Positions 38,411-50,013 of a stretch of 64,000 nt of DNA are shown here, piece by piece. The number at the start of each line of letters is the position of its first letter. Within the stretch, counting starts at the first letter, position 1. Made by a program: the position numbers and the translations under genes. A model generated the notes under the pieces. The model saw only the letters and a list, made by a program, of their open reading frames with translations. It had not been told where the DNA came from and did not search any database. This stretch comes from Liolophura sinensis (lineage: Eukaryota > Mollusca > Polyplacophora > Chitonida > Chitonidae): the NCBI RefSeq assembly GCF_032854445.1, contig NC_088303.1:9433501-9497500 (forward strand), in the 5' to 3' direction.

Positions 38411-38645
38411 GGGGAGCCTCCGTGGGTCAGTTGGTTAGTGCGATAGCGCAGCATAGTGACCCAGGAGCCTCTCACCAATGCGGTCGCTGTGAGTTCAAGC
38501 CCAGGTCATGCTGGCTTCCTCTCCAGGTCTCTCAGCAACCTACTGATGGTCGTGGGTTTCCCCCGGGCTCTGCCATCCCACCATAATGCTGGTTGCTGTC
38601 GTATAAGAGAAATATTCTTGATTTACGGCGTATTGACCATTAATG
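38411..38645 (+). mobile_element. near full-length tRNA-derived SINE
   Basis: This is the most complete copy in the window. The head GGGGAGCCTCCGTGGGTCAG with TTGGTTAGTGCGATAGCG is a pol III A box. CGCTGTGAGTTCAAGCCCAG is the B box. Then comes the conserved body (TGCTGGCTTCCTCTCC, GTGGGTTTCCCCCGGGCTC, CATCCCACCATAATGCTGG) and the 3' end TACGGCGTATTGACC. A short body segment after CTCTCC is missing. The GGTTTCCTCCCACC-type core shared by all copies resembles the conserved central domains described for animal SINE superfamilies; that comparison is from memory. Confidence 0.85.
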
Positions 38646-38965
38646 TAGAACAATGTTTCTATGTGAAGCCTGGTGTACATGTCAAGTGTAGAGTGAACAG
38701 AGGTCAAACCCCAGTGCACGGTGTACTGGATTTGTTGTCTAAAGGATAGGTTTTTGGGTAATTTTCCATAGGCATGACGTCATGAGAAAGTCCGAGACGG
38801 GTCGCCAGCCGTCGACGTGGCAAAACCCATATGTGGGTAATTGGAGTGCATACTGTACTGGGCTGAGCCGGGGTAATTTTTCTGTCAGCCTGGCGTCATT
38901 GCGCAATTCGGCCGGAAACAGCCAGGTAGTAGAATGTTCTGGAAGGAGATGAGGTTATTAAGTGA

Positions 38966-38972
38966 TATAAAA
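38966..38972 (+). promoter_or_regulatory. TATA-like box upstream of polymerase remnant
   Basis: TATAAAA lies 57 bases before the first open segment of the polymerase remnant. About 100-200 bases further upstream there are two imperfect copies of a GGGTAATTTT...GGC(A)TGACGTCAT-like motif, near 38755 and 38870. This is inference from position only. Confidence 0.25.
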
Positions 38973-39022
38973 CCGCAGACCCGTCGTTTACGGGTTATCC
39001 GTATGGTTTACCGGTAAGCTAA

Positions 39023-41490
39023 GGCGGTCAGGGCTACCACCGCCAGCACCACAATCACAACCTCGCCATCTCCACGGACAACAGACCCACCTCTATCCCC
39101 AAAGCTATCTTTAGTCCGCTGGAGTCGGCCAGCATAGACGGGGAAGAAGATGAGGCTGACAACCCCCCTCGTCCCCCAACTTCCACAAACACGGTCGTGG
39201 GGGCAGTGGACGCCTACCCGTTTCAACCCTTGGACTCGACGTTACGGGACGTGTATTAGCGCCACTGGATGTCCATTTGCCAACATTTCCACCGTCGTCG
39301 TCACAAGACACACACAGTTTCCAAGTGGTGAGGCTGTATCAGTTAAACACGTACTTAAAACAACTCTTCTTCGACCTGCTGCAGCCTTCCGTGTGAACTT
39401 GGCACGTACGAATTTATCCTGCGTGACCAGTACATCGACCAACTGCGGTATTTCTACTCCAGCACCAACACCTGAGTTTTCGATCAATCCCGAGAGATCC
39501 AGTCCTACGGTGACGTGGAGGTACTGACATGTAACCTGTCTACGACGGACCCCCTGGAATCGGCACGCCAACAACGTTTAAACAGCAAATGGATCGTGGA
39601 CACTTTTACCAACGTCACGTTCTTCGACCGCAAATCCCGAACCACCGCTACTGGCGCGCCAGTGCAGCTATCCGACTATGTGAAGCACAAAAAAGACCTC
39701 CACAACATGGTAAGTGGTAGTCACAGGGCTTACAACGATCGCTTGTGCTTTTTGCGTTGTTTGGCCTGTCATCTAGATAACGTCGACCCCAGAAATTTCG
39801 ATTTAAAAGCCATGGAGTATTTCCAAACATATTTAAAAGCTAAGGGGTTAGAAAACCGGTATTTCCGAGGAGTTCCCATGAGAGAACTAGAGATTTTGTC
39901 GAGACAGTATTTCAAGTGAACATTCAGGTGTACGAACTGGTGATTGAACTCCACCACACCACAGGACGTTTTCCCACCACCCTGATGCTCAGTTGGTACC
40001 ACAAGCAGTTCAGTGTTGTCAAAGACATCTCTCAGTACGCTTGCTCGTTTATTTGCAGGTCCTGCAGTAAAGCCTAGCCCAATCAATGCAAGTCGACATG
40101 CCCGCACCTGTGATAGGGCCATCAAACGCAAGTACATGGGAGAGGTGTTCAAAAATAAACCTACCATCTTCGAAGACCCAATAGACGTGGGTGTTATCGA
40201 CGTGTCCGAACACGACAGGTACTTCCGCTACAGGGCTTGTTTTAATTTTGATTGAGACCTTGATGACGTAGCTGACCACCGTCAGTGAGGCTAGCTTTGT
40301 AGCGTATCCACGTTCTGGATACGCTGCACGAGCGAATGGCCAGCCCAGTCGATCCTGCATCCAAACGGAAATCCTACTCCCCAAAACTCAAGCAACACCT
40401 TTTAGCCTATCTGGTCGAGCTGCCCGCCCTGGGGTTTAATTCGGGAAAATGCGATCTTAACCTCATCAAGCGATAGTAGTGCCCTTACCTGGCCAAGATA
40501 GACGGGATAAAGTACCTCGTCAAACGGAACAACGAGCACGTCCCTCTCCACGGGTCAACTTTTAGACGTGCGGAATTATTTGGCACCGAACTACTGTTAC
40601 GACAACTGGGTGAAAGCTTACGAATGTCGGCTGACCAAAGGTCGCTTTTGTTGCACGTGCGTGCACAGCCTCCAGCGTCTCCAGGATACAGCCCTACCAC
40701 CTCGCTAGGCCTTCCACAACAATTTGAAGGATGAAGTGTGTTCCGTGGAAGAGTACCAGGCCTTGAAGAATGTGTGACGATCGCACGGCATGACGACCCT
40801 CCACGATTTCTTGGTGTGGTACAATAATTTGGACGTCATCTCATTCATGGAGTTTTGGGGGAAATGGACACGTTCTACCAGACAATGTGCGTGGATGTGT
40901 TTAAAGACTTCATAAGCATCAGGCCTCACCCTTCGCTACCTGTTTCTGAACCTTCCCACCTACTTTTCGTTGATAGGACAAGACATTACATCCGATTGGG
41001 GCCTAACGACACCTCCCCCACCACGTTCCTGTCCACAGGGTCCACACCACCCCGGCTAGCTGAGCTGTGATTGGACTGGCAAGCCGATGCCTGGCGTCCC
41101 CATCCGACTTCGTTTGAACAACACTGAAAGAAGCATCGGTGATCGTCAGCTTGTGGACGAATCTGTCACCCTGAACGGTCAACGCACCATCTTCCAGGTT
41201 CTTGTTTGTATTTTGATTATTTCTTTCACGGTTAGAATGGATTCATTGTTTTTTTGTGATGGTATACTCATGTTACACCGGATCGCTTTCTCGTTACAGT
41301 TCCACGGCTGTCACTGGCATTTTTACCTTAACCTGTGTCACCTGAACTACACCGCCACAGGGGAGCTGCGCTACAATACCAAGCGAGATCTAGCCCCGGA
41401 AGATCTGCAGAATGAGACCACCGAGAGGCGGGCTAACTTTGAGCATTTGGGATAGGACGTACTGGAGATGTGGGAGTGCTACTTTCCTAC
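39023..41490 (+). pseudogene. broken family B DNA polymerase (Polinton/adintovirus-type PolB), N-terminal and exonuclease part
   Basis: Plus-strand fragments in all three frames line up in order with the N-terminal half of the protein-primed type B polymerase (DNA_pol_B_2) found in Maverick/Polinton elements and adintoviruses. Seen: a Pro/Asp/Glu-rich lead (39023-39259); a segment with ARQQRLNSKW and DRLCFLRCLACH (39515-39919); a QVYELV segment and a cysteine-rich stretch (to ~40075); a segment ending DRYFRYRACFNFD, probably around Exo I (to 40255); RNYLAPNYCYDNWVKAY and FLVWYNNLDV (40560-40850); NLPTYFSL (~40960); FQ/FHGCHWH (41190-41320); and DVLEMWECYF near 41460. Frames are interrupted by many stops and shifts. 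The polymerase palm motifs and the usual capsid, ATPase and protease genes are absent, so this is an old, inactive fragment. Confidence 0.82.
41198..41299 (+). other. probable spliceosomal intron in the PolB remnant
   Basis: The family motif FQFHGC(Y/H)WH is split: TTCCAG ends at 41197, GTTCTTGT follows, and TTCTCGTTACAG ends at 41299 just before TTCCACGGCTGTCACTGG. The 102-base insert is T-rich, starts GT, ends AG after a pyrimidine tract, is phase 0, and happens to be stop-free and a multiple of three. Confidence 0.65.
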
Positions 41491-41699
41491 ATTTGAAGCA
41501 AACCCACCCCCCTTCTCAGGCCTTTCTCCTGCAGTACCATCTCTCACCTTCCCCACCCCTCCTACACCTCCACCCCTCCACCCCCTTCACCCATTTAGAC
41601 TAACCCAGGATCTACGCCCCCTCCGCCTCCACCGATAAGAATAACCCAGCCTCGGCGAAACTGAGATGATCTACTACTAATGGCAATGCAAATTTAAGG

Positions 41700-44600
41700 A
41701 GACTGTTCGGGTACTAACAATGATAAGGCGACTGTTTTGTAAAGTATGATGAGAGAGTCTGTGATACGAGTTGCGGGGATTAAAAATGTTTGTGGTTAAG
41801 TTGTAGGATTTGATATGTGTTTATGAATGGTAGTTACAGAATTCCAAATTGAATAAACAGTAGGCCAGTATGTTCAAGTCTCTTTGACATTGTTATTATG
41901 CCGATGGCACGTTTTTGTAGCTTAAAAAGCGGAAGTAAATGACTTTGGTAAGCGTTCCCCCACAGTGCATTTCAGTACGACAGGTAAGGATAAATGACAG
42001 CGTAATAGAGTCCAAGGTTTTCATTTTCAGCGTGTCTTTTAATATCCTAATGACTCCGAGGTTCCTAGAAATTTTGTTCGAGAGTTTGTCCAATTTAATC
42101 TGTTATTTATATACACCCAGAGAAATTCAAATTGAGTTGTACGTGTTACGTGCTCGTTTGATATTGAAATTAATGGTATAAAATCTGATTTTTTTTTATT
42201 CGTTTTGGGCTAAAATACATAAATTCTGTTTTCTTAATGTTCAGCAATAGTTTGTTACTGTAAAACCATTGACAGGGTTTCTCGAATAATATGAAAGATG
42301 TTTGAAACATTGGTCATGTCATTAATATAGGCTAGAATGAGTAGAGGACCGAGGAATGATTCTTTTAGAAAGCCACATGTAGTCCGTTTTGGAGATGATT
42401 GATGGTTGTTGTAAGAAAGTGATTGATCACGTAAGGATAGATAGCTTTTGAACCAAGAAGTTGCTATCCCATTTGCGCCATTGTGACGAAGTTTCCGGAA
42501 GCGTATTGTGTGGTCAACCGTATCAAAAGCTTTAGATAAACCGAGGAAAAGAGATATGTTAAATTAACCTGCTTCTTTTGCGATGATTAACTTTCCACAT
42601 AAGGCAATTAAGGCATGAGTATTCGAATGGTTGGTTCTGAATCCAAACTGGTTGGCATTAAGAGGATTGTGGATTTCAAGGAGGAAAATCAATTCATTTG
42701 CTACCACCCTTTCTAGGATTTTAATGAGGCACTGTAGGAATAGAATAGGTGAGCAATTCTCAAACTCATTTCCTGAGACTGACTTACAGATCGGAGTAAT
42801 TTTTGCACATTTCATCAAGTTCGGGAAAATTCCAGTTTCTAAGGATGCCTTCGTAATATGTGTTAGTGGGGATGATATCATAGAGTGCTTGGGGTTTAAC
42901 GTCGTACTTATGATATCATAGAAGCCAGAGGTATATAATAGTGTCAGAAACACTGCGCGATGAGCAACATTCAAACACGAGTGCTGGAGCATTTGACGGT
43001 TTCAGGCTACTTTCAAACTTGTTCAATGGTTGCGGAAGTGCTTCAGCGAGTTTACTAGGAAATGTATTGAAATATTTATTAAAACAATCGGCGAGAGTAA
43101 GTGGATCTGTTGCAACATTTCCTTTAACTTTAAAGCTATTGGAGAATCTATGATAAATGTTAGAGTCAATCAAGTCAGTTATTAATTTCCAGGTTCCTTT
43201 GATGTTGTTATTAACTGTGTTGAATTATTCGTCGTAATAGTTTTTTCCTCCCGAGTCCAAGCGTATGGTTTAGATTATTTTGAGTGAGTGAGTGCCTGGG
43301 GTTTAACGTAGTACTTAACATTTTTTTAATCATAAGACGACGATGGAATCTTTAGAGTGCATGTAATGTGCTTCCTTGTTGCAGGACGGATTTCCACCTC
43401 TCATTTATCTAGTGCTGCTTCGCTGAGACGCCTTACCGAAGGCAAGTAAGGGGCCCCGCCCGAGCCATTATACTGATACGCGTAAACCAGTCATTGCACT
43501 ATCCCCTTCATGCTGAACGCCAAACAAGGAAGTTACAATTTCCTCTTTTAAGGTCTTAAGTGTGACTGAACTCATTATTGACTCTGGATCTACCGTTTCC
43601 TAAGCGGACGTTTTACCAACTGTGCTATCGGGGCCGGTAGTTTATTTCGATATTGTCTACACTGTCTGTTAAACTCTTCCTTATAATTTTTCAAATGCAA
43701 TGTACATATTTTTTGTCCTGTGTTGATTTCAGGATTGCTTGAGTAATCCAGGGTTTATGTCTTCTTGGTGGATTTGTAATAGAGATGAATCGAAAGCATT
43801 GATCATAAATGTCTCTAAACAGAGTCAAGAAGATGGAATATGCTGTATTAGTATTCCTTTCGCTAATGAGATTGCTCCAATCTTGATTTTTATAATCTTT
43901 GTGAATTCCTGTCTTAATTTCTTAGACGCATTCCGAATTCTAATTATAGGTACATCTCCTTCAGCTCTAATGAGATGAAATACAGGAAAATGGTCCGTTA
44001 TATCCGTCAACAGTATTCCAGATACCATTGTCTGGTCCTGGTAGTTTGTAAACTATTTCAATTAATGTTGCTGTGGTTGGTGAAATTCTTGTAGATTTAG
44101 TGATTTGGGGGAAAAATGGAAAGATTTACAAGTTTCAAGAAACATTTTAGAAAGCAAATGGTTTTCTGTTTTGAACAGATCAGTGTTGAAATCTCTCATG
44201 ATAGAACAGTGTTTTTTTCTGGTTTTAATGAATTTAGTATAGTTGATAATTTGTCCTTGAAATACTCTACACTTTTACCAAATTTTTTTGTAAATTAATC
44301 CTACCATATGTTTCGTGTTTTTGTCCCCACGGAAAGGCTTTCATATTCACCATCATCGTCAATAAATGTTAAGTCATTCCTATTAAAGGATTCGCCGAGT
44401 GTGTTTTGGCCATACGAGATTAATCTCCCACCTTACCGCTTTGTTCTGCATATTGACAACTCAGTATAGTTTGGAATATCACACATAAACGCTACCCCAG
44501 GCTTTAGCCAACTTTCGGAAATGCCAATCACAGAACTGGGACGTATATGTAAATATTTCTGGATAGTGATTTTGGAGGCTTCCAGCATTAAGATAGAGTA

Positions 44601-44790
44601 CGGAGAATGGACTTGTGTCATTTGATCGTAAGGCAGATATAATTGATGTGAAAGAGTCTTCTTGATAATTGTCGGACTGGTGAGTGTTGATATCTTTTGA
44701 GTACTCCTGTTACTCTATTGAGTCTCCTGTAACGTAGTTTGCGTTTTCGATATCGTTAATTTGAGCTGGATTAAAGCAGTAGTTTTCTAT
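41700..44790 (-). pseudogene. non-LTR retrotransposon (LINE) ORF2 remnant, copy 2
   Basis: On the minus strand, in order: SVLYLNAGSL and VIGISESWLKPG (endonuclease start, ~44640-44480); MRDFNTDLFKTENH (~44200); GILLTDITDHFPVF (~44020-43980, endonuclease end); CFNKYFNTFPSKLAEAL (~43100); MKCAKITPICKS and NANQFGFRTNHS (~42810-42630, reverse transcriptase); SKAFDTVDHTIRFRKLRHNG (~42530-42470); YINDM (~42320); then the C-terminal region with LSNKISRNLGVIRILKDTL and LQKRAIGII (42090-41890). Stops and shifts throughout show that it is dead. It is interrupted by a SINE at 43271-43642. It is closely related in layout to the LINE at 19.5-21 kb. Confidence 0.88.
43271..43642 (-). mobile_element. tRNA-derived SINE of another family, nested in the LINE
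   Basis: The minus strand starts GGCCCCGATAGCACAGTTGG then TAAAACGTCCGCTTAGG, a tRNA-like 5' region with an A box. It continues for ~370 bases through GGGCGGGGCCCCTTACTTGC and ends with ACGTTAAACCCCAGGCACTC and a CACTCACTC tail. A 3' scrap of the same type (GCTTGGGGTTTAACGTCGTA on the plus strand) lies near 42885. It interrupts the reading of the LINE between its endonuclease and reverse transcriptase parts. Confidence 0.75.
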
Positions 44791-45166
44791 GTTTCTTAAC
44801 GACATAAATTGGCCAGTATCGTGAGGAATATTGTGCAATGATGTACTGGAATCAGAAGTGTGTAGTGGGAATATCTGAAATGAATGAAAACTGCCCCCTC
44901 GTTATTATTTTGACTAGTCGTTGTTAGAGTAGATAAAGTTACTGGGTATAATCGTTCTAGGGAAACACGCCTGCCGTGATCCTCGATCTTGTTCAAGATT
45001 TTTGAACAAATTTTATCTAATGATGGCAGTGATGTGAAGATAGCGACGCTTGTGCTTTAAGGATTGTGGTACAGAAGCGACGTAAAGATACAGAATATGA
45101 CATCCGACACGTGTCGTGAACTGAAAAAACACGTGCACAGATGAATGTTCAATCATACATTGAAAT

Positions 45167-45167
<1 letters not shown>
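44791..45167. other. no gene; probable 5' part of the LINE
   Basis: Minus-strand frames of 66-67 codons here may belong to the decayed 5' end of the LINE. No motif is recognised. Confidence 0.35.

Positions 45168-45207
<40 letters not shown>
45168..45207 (+). repeat. (CA)20 microsatellite
   Basis: Uninterrupted CA dinucleotide run of about 40 bases. Confidence 0.97.
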
Positions 45208-45209
<2 letters not shown>

Positions 45210-46549
45210 ATTGCAACTTTGTTAAAATGTATTACTTCGAATAATGTATCGAGAAGTTATCTAGGGCTTAAGTGGCCACCAGATGTTAGATAAATCGATG
45301 GGGGCTAGCATAGGGTGGATTACACGTAGGATATCAGTGGAATACGTAAAATAAAAACTAGAAAATTACCATATTGTGAAACAATATTTATCAAGCGTCT
45401 TAAGACTTAGGTCAAAAATTCAAACAACAATTAATGTGCTTGGCTCTAGGAAATGTAAAATTTGTACACTAATTCTTTACAACATAACAATGAAACCAAC
45501 CGCAATTTGATTTTTTTTATTGTTCTTAGTTTGTCTTTTTAAGCACTTGCAATTTATTACTGAAGTCTTAAGTTGCTTGATAAATACGAGTCCAGGAAGG
45601 CGCATTGTACAGACGAGACTTAGCATAAATGTCAGCGCAAGAATCTTTAAAAAGACCTATAAAAAGCCGTAACATCAAAATATCAACACACACTTAGTAA
45701 ATTTTGGCCAGCACAAACCTTTTATGGAAATTAATATTTTTAAAATGTAATAAAACGCGGGAGCAATTATACTGAGTGTCAGCCTGAAAGGACTATGTAC
45801 CGCTGGGAACAGGGAAGAGTGATTACGAAATGACAATCTTTAAATCTCAAAAAGCGAAGTCGTCACAGTTTTGAAATTGGTTGGACACATTCATTCCACA
45901 GCCAGCGGCATGATTGGAAACCGCATATTTGGTACTTAAGGTGTCACATAAAGATGGTCTCGGCCATGAAAACACTAGGAAGTCATTTCGAGTAAGGTAA
46001 TATGTTACTAAAATGCAAGCAGCTTACTTCAAGTCATTTCAGGTTTTAAATGTCGTGTTAAATCAGGATTATTTATTCATTGATTAATTGTTCAGAGTTT
46101 GTCGAAACTCAGACAGACCAGCATAATGTCGCTTCAGTTGTAATTTAAGGCTGAGCTACTAAGACAAGTACAGAATACGGCGAGTAATATGTTTAGTGTA
46201 ATATAACTATAAATCAAGACGCAGCGATGGCAGTGTCGTGATTGACAAATGGTCATAGGTAAGCGATGAAATATACGGCCTGTAGCCAAATAACCCTGTT
46301 AGGGTTTTATTCTAACCGTTCAACTAAATACTTTAACAGTAGCAAATTATATACTCCCCTAGCACCATGGCTTTAGCAGAATTTGAACCAGTGTGATATT
46401 ACTTGTGTTAATGGGAATTTTCAATCTGGGTCATTTTCCAGTGCTTGTGATGTTACTTTAAGGCAACTGTTGGGCTTAAGTCGGTTTCTCTTTGACGTGT
46501 GCCTAGGACTGGTAACGTTGCTAGTAGTGGGTTGGCTTAAATTTGACCG
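45208..46549. other. no gene seen
   Basis: AT-rich unique sequence. The 66-codon frame at 46383-46583 runs into the SINE and is not supported. Confidence 0.4.
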
Positions 46550-46714
46550 GGGGGCCTCCGTGGCCAATTGGTTAGTGTGCTAGAGCAGCACACTGGCAGC
46601 ACTGTGAGTTTTATTGGGCTCTGTCCGTTTTCCTCCCACCACAATGCTGACTGCCGTCGTATAAGTGACGTATTCCTGTGTACGGCGTAGAACACCAATC
46701 GATTAAATAAATAA
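46550..46714 (+). mobile_element. SINE with intact head and internal deletion
   Basis: The head GGGGCCTCCGTGGCCAATTG with GTTAGTGTGCTAGAGCAGCA (A box) joins directly to the late body (GGGCTCTGTCCGTTTTCCTC) and the tail TACGGCGTAGAACACCAATC plus AAATAAATAA. The B box and early body are deleted when compared with 38411-38645. Confidence 0.82.
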
Positions 46715-48045
46715 CTAAACCTGACCTTGTGAACAAACAAATTTCTGAACTGGATTAACCTCGACTTGGTCCAACGCGTCTTTTTACAACTGACTTCGAT
46801 TTATGCCTGAGAAAATACTGGATTAAAGATCGTTAGAGTTGTAAAGCAGATTAGTGGGAGTTAATAGCATTCGGGGGTCAATGGGCCAGAAACTCTGATG
46901 CTGAAATAAAACCATGACTGTGGCTTCAGAAACACCCCTAAAGTTAACCGTTAATCAGCACCCGAACAGTGATGGAACATTACCAAAAAAGCACGTTGCC
47001 AAGGCATGGGCACATAGCAGGCGACTTAGGAATGCCCAATAAAAAGCTACTAAAGATAAGCAAGATATCAGCAGGAGTTTTTAGCTGTTGTCCACAATGG
47101 ATGGACATAAAACACAGAATCAGCTTTACGTTGGAAAGAGTCGACAAATAAATTTTATCCGGTTCAGTTATGGGTATGAAAAGAGTGTAGCTTCAAATTT
47201 AATTCATCTCGAAATGCATTACAGCAGAATTCCGTCGTCTGTTTCTTATGGGCGGGTACTTTTCCTATCGTTCTTAGTTTAAATTGTCACTTGAGTTGAC
47301 ACGTGCGCACAAAGAAGACATCTTTAGCGCCCATCAACCGAAAACATATTTTGATAATAAAATAATATTAATGGCATTACATTCAAATGTTAAATATAAT
47401 TACTTGGATTTTCAAAGCCAATTATTTATCCAAATCATTACCTCATTTGATAAATCAACTGATGGACTGTGTACTTTTGACCATCTGACCTTCTGGTTTT
47501 CAAGATACACGCTTCGTAGATCGGTTTCGAGATAAAGGCGATATTCAATAATCAGACGAAGTCAATCATGTAGCTATTGTGTTAATTAGATTGTCGGAAT
47601 GCTGAGTAGCCAAATGCTGACGGCAACATCTATTGCACGTATTCACTCAGAAGTCGCCACTGTTCTCAACCAATGGTGAGCACAGAAAGTACAGCTGCGT
47701 TTTTCTCGCCACTATATGGCCGGAATCATCTCTATCTGGTGCTGAACAAGATCTCATTCATGTACTCATCATTTTTCTTACACCTGCTTTCAGTACGCCA
47801 TTATAACTTTAACGCGCTAAATTCTTGACCTACCTAAAACGCCTGCAGCAGTAATCACAACACCGATTACGGACTGAATGCCCTACTGGCCATAAGCTTC
47901 ATCAACCATAAGTTACGTGTATCTGCTCGGAGGAGTTTTCTGCAATATTACACTGTTCAAAATTGTTTTGCTCATCATTTTCGACGGTGAAACCACTTCC
48001 GATAACAAACTTGACGAACACATGATAAAACAGCTAATACATAAT
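46715..48045. other. no gene seen
   Basis: AT-rich unique sequence with frames up to 83 codons (47284-47535) that show no domain. Confidence 0.4.
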
Positions 48046-48400
48046 TCCACCTGACTGGAACTGCCCTGATACTGACTGACTGGCCACGGCATCGCTTCCA
48101 CCTGACTGGAACTGCTCTGACATTGACTGACTGGCCACGGAATCGCTTCCACCTGACTGGAACAGCTCTGATACCGACTGACATGTCTACAGCTTCGCTT
48201 CCACCTGACTGGAACAGCTCTGATATTGACTGACCTGTCCACGGCTTCGCTTCCATCTGGTTGGAACAGGTATGATATCGGCTGACTTGTCCGCGGCTCC
48301 GCTTCCATCTGGCTGGAACAGCTCTGATATCGGCATTAACTGTTCTAACCATAGAATCGCTTACACGTTAACCGCTCTGTCCATGGAATTGCTCCCACAT
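48046..48400 (+). repeat. 51-bp minisatellite, ~7 copies
   Basis: The unit is about 51 bases: GACTGACTGGCCACGG(C/A)ATC, then GCTTCCACCTGACTGGAAC, then (A/T)GCTCTGATA. Copies at the right (48240-48400) are increasingly diverged. The period is a multiple of three, so minus-strand frames of 125-131 codons appear as artefacts. Confidence 0.88.
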
Positions 48401-49819
48401 TAACCGCTCTGAAACGTCAGATTTGATGTCCTGAAACTCGATCGTTCGTCCTGTGACAAAGGTGATGAGGGTAAAGCAGGTAATTCTGACTTCGTGTCAC
48501 CCAGAGGTTGCCCCAGTGAAACAGACTGTAAGGAATGCAAATGCAACCGGCGCATTGGGTTCGGACAGCCTCGATTTAAAATCACCTGAATGGTCTGCTA
48601 TAGGCTAGACTCTTCCCCAAAAGAGACACATTTTCTTGGTCATGCCACCTTTTATTTGTTGCTTCCGTTTAATGCTATAGGAATAATGAAAGTTTAGTAT
48701 TATCTGTGTGCGCATCCACATAGTCAATTTTATCCATTTTCCGGGGAATGTCGAGTGAAGCCGACACGTGTCCAGCAATCAATAAATTCAAAAACAGCGC
48801 TTGGCGAAATTCAAATGATACCGATGTGTCAGTTAACATTCGTGTTAACTCTGACGATGTGAACATAATTCCAGGTCAACAAAGTGATGTAATATTAGAA
48901 TGTACAAAGTCATGAATAAAGGAAACCTAATTCAGGTGAATGGGGAAGTAGAGATCTATATTCTGAAAGCTAATACGAGTAGAATGAAACAGACCTTATA
49001 TCCAATAGTACCAGAATTCTTCTCTAAGGATCCCCTTTCAAAATAGACAAAGTAGATAAGGGCGACAAAACGGGTTAACGACAAAATAGGCTAGGGTAAT
49101 AAAATACACTATGACGACAAAATACGTTTTATTATAGTCCGTCACTGTAAGTCTAATAAAAAGCGTTTTCATGAACTGTTTCCAGTTTATAGCCCTACCA
49201 ATACTGAGATCTAAGGCATCTAAAGAGTCCAAAGAATTGTGTATGTTATTCTGTTTTCGTTTCAGAAAAAGCCAAACGTTTGAAGACTTAAGATTTATTG
49301 GCTATGTGCGATAACGATAGAGATTCCTAGTGAAATTGTGGCATGAATCAGAAGGGCATCACTATGGAGCTGATAGCAATATTCATATATACATACCACC
49401 CTGTACATAATGGCATAAACAAGTCAGAAAACTACATCTTACACAGGCCATCATGGGAGAAATACAGATTTATAGTGGCATAGGTAATAACACAGAATTA
49501 TATAGCAAATGACATTTATTTGTACTATCGCCACCACACAATCGCAACATTGCCAAAGTGGTGATAAGCCATAATCATTTATTTATTATTATTTATTCTA
49601 TTGTGCTATTTCCCAGCTTGTGTCCAAGAGCTGGAATTAGTGGTCTTTATGGCTTTTTTTCCCAGGTCCACTGAACATCTGAGCACTTTTTCAGTGACCA
49701 GAAATTGTACCCTTTAAAAAACACAACAAATCGATCATCAGCATATTGCGAAAGATTACGGACATGCCTTGTCGGAGATAAAAGCCTCATCTGTCAAAGT
49801 GTTAGCTGATTAAACTGAC
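48401..49819. other. no gene seen
   Basis: Unique sequence with frames under 65 codons. The segment before 50014 includes TTAAACTGACGGCCAAAAGA near 49812, which may be the outer end of the Tc1-type element, but I find no matching inverted copy downstream. Confidence 0.4.
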
Positions 49820-50013
49820 GGCCAAAAGAAACTTTACGACCCCGTGAGTTAAATTTAAACTTCACATACGTCCCACGAATTTGTTTTGAGACATCAAGGA
49901 TAGTTGAAAAATCACATGACCCATGGATGGCCCCAACTACACATGTAATAAGTGTATAAAAACGTTACACACAGTGTGCTGCACTTGCACACTGACTAAA
50001 AACCACCAAAGTC

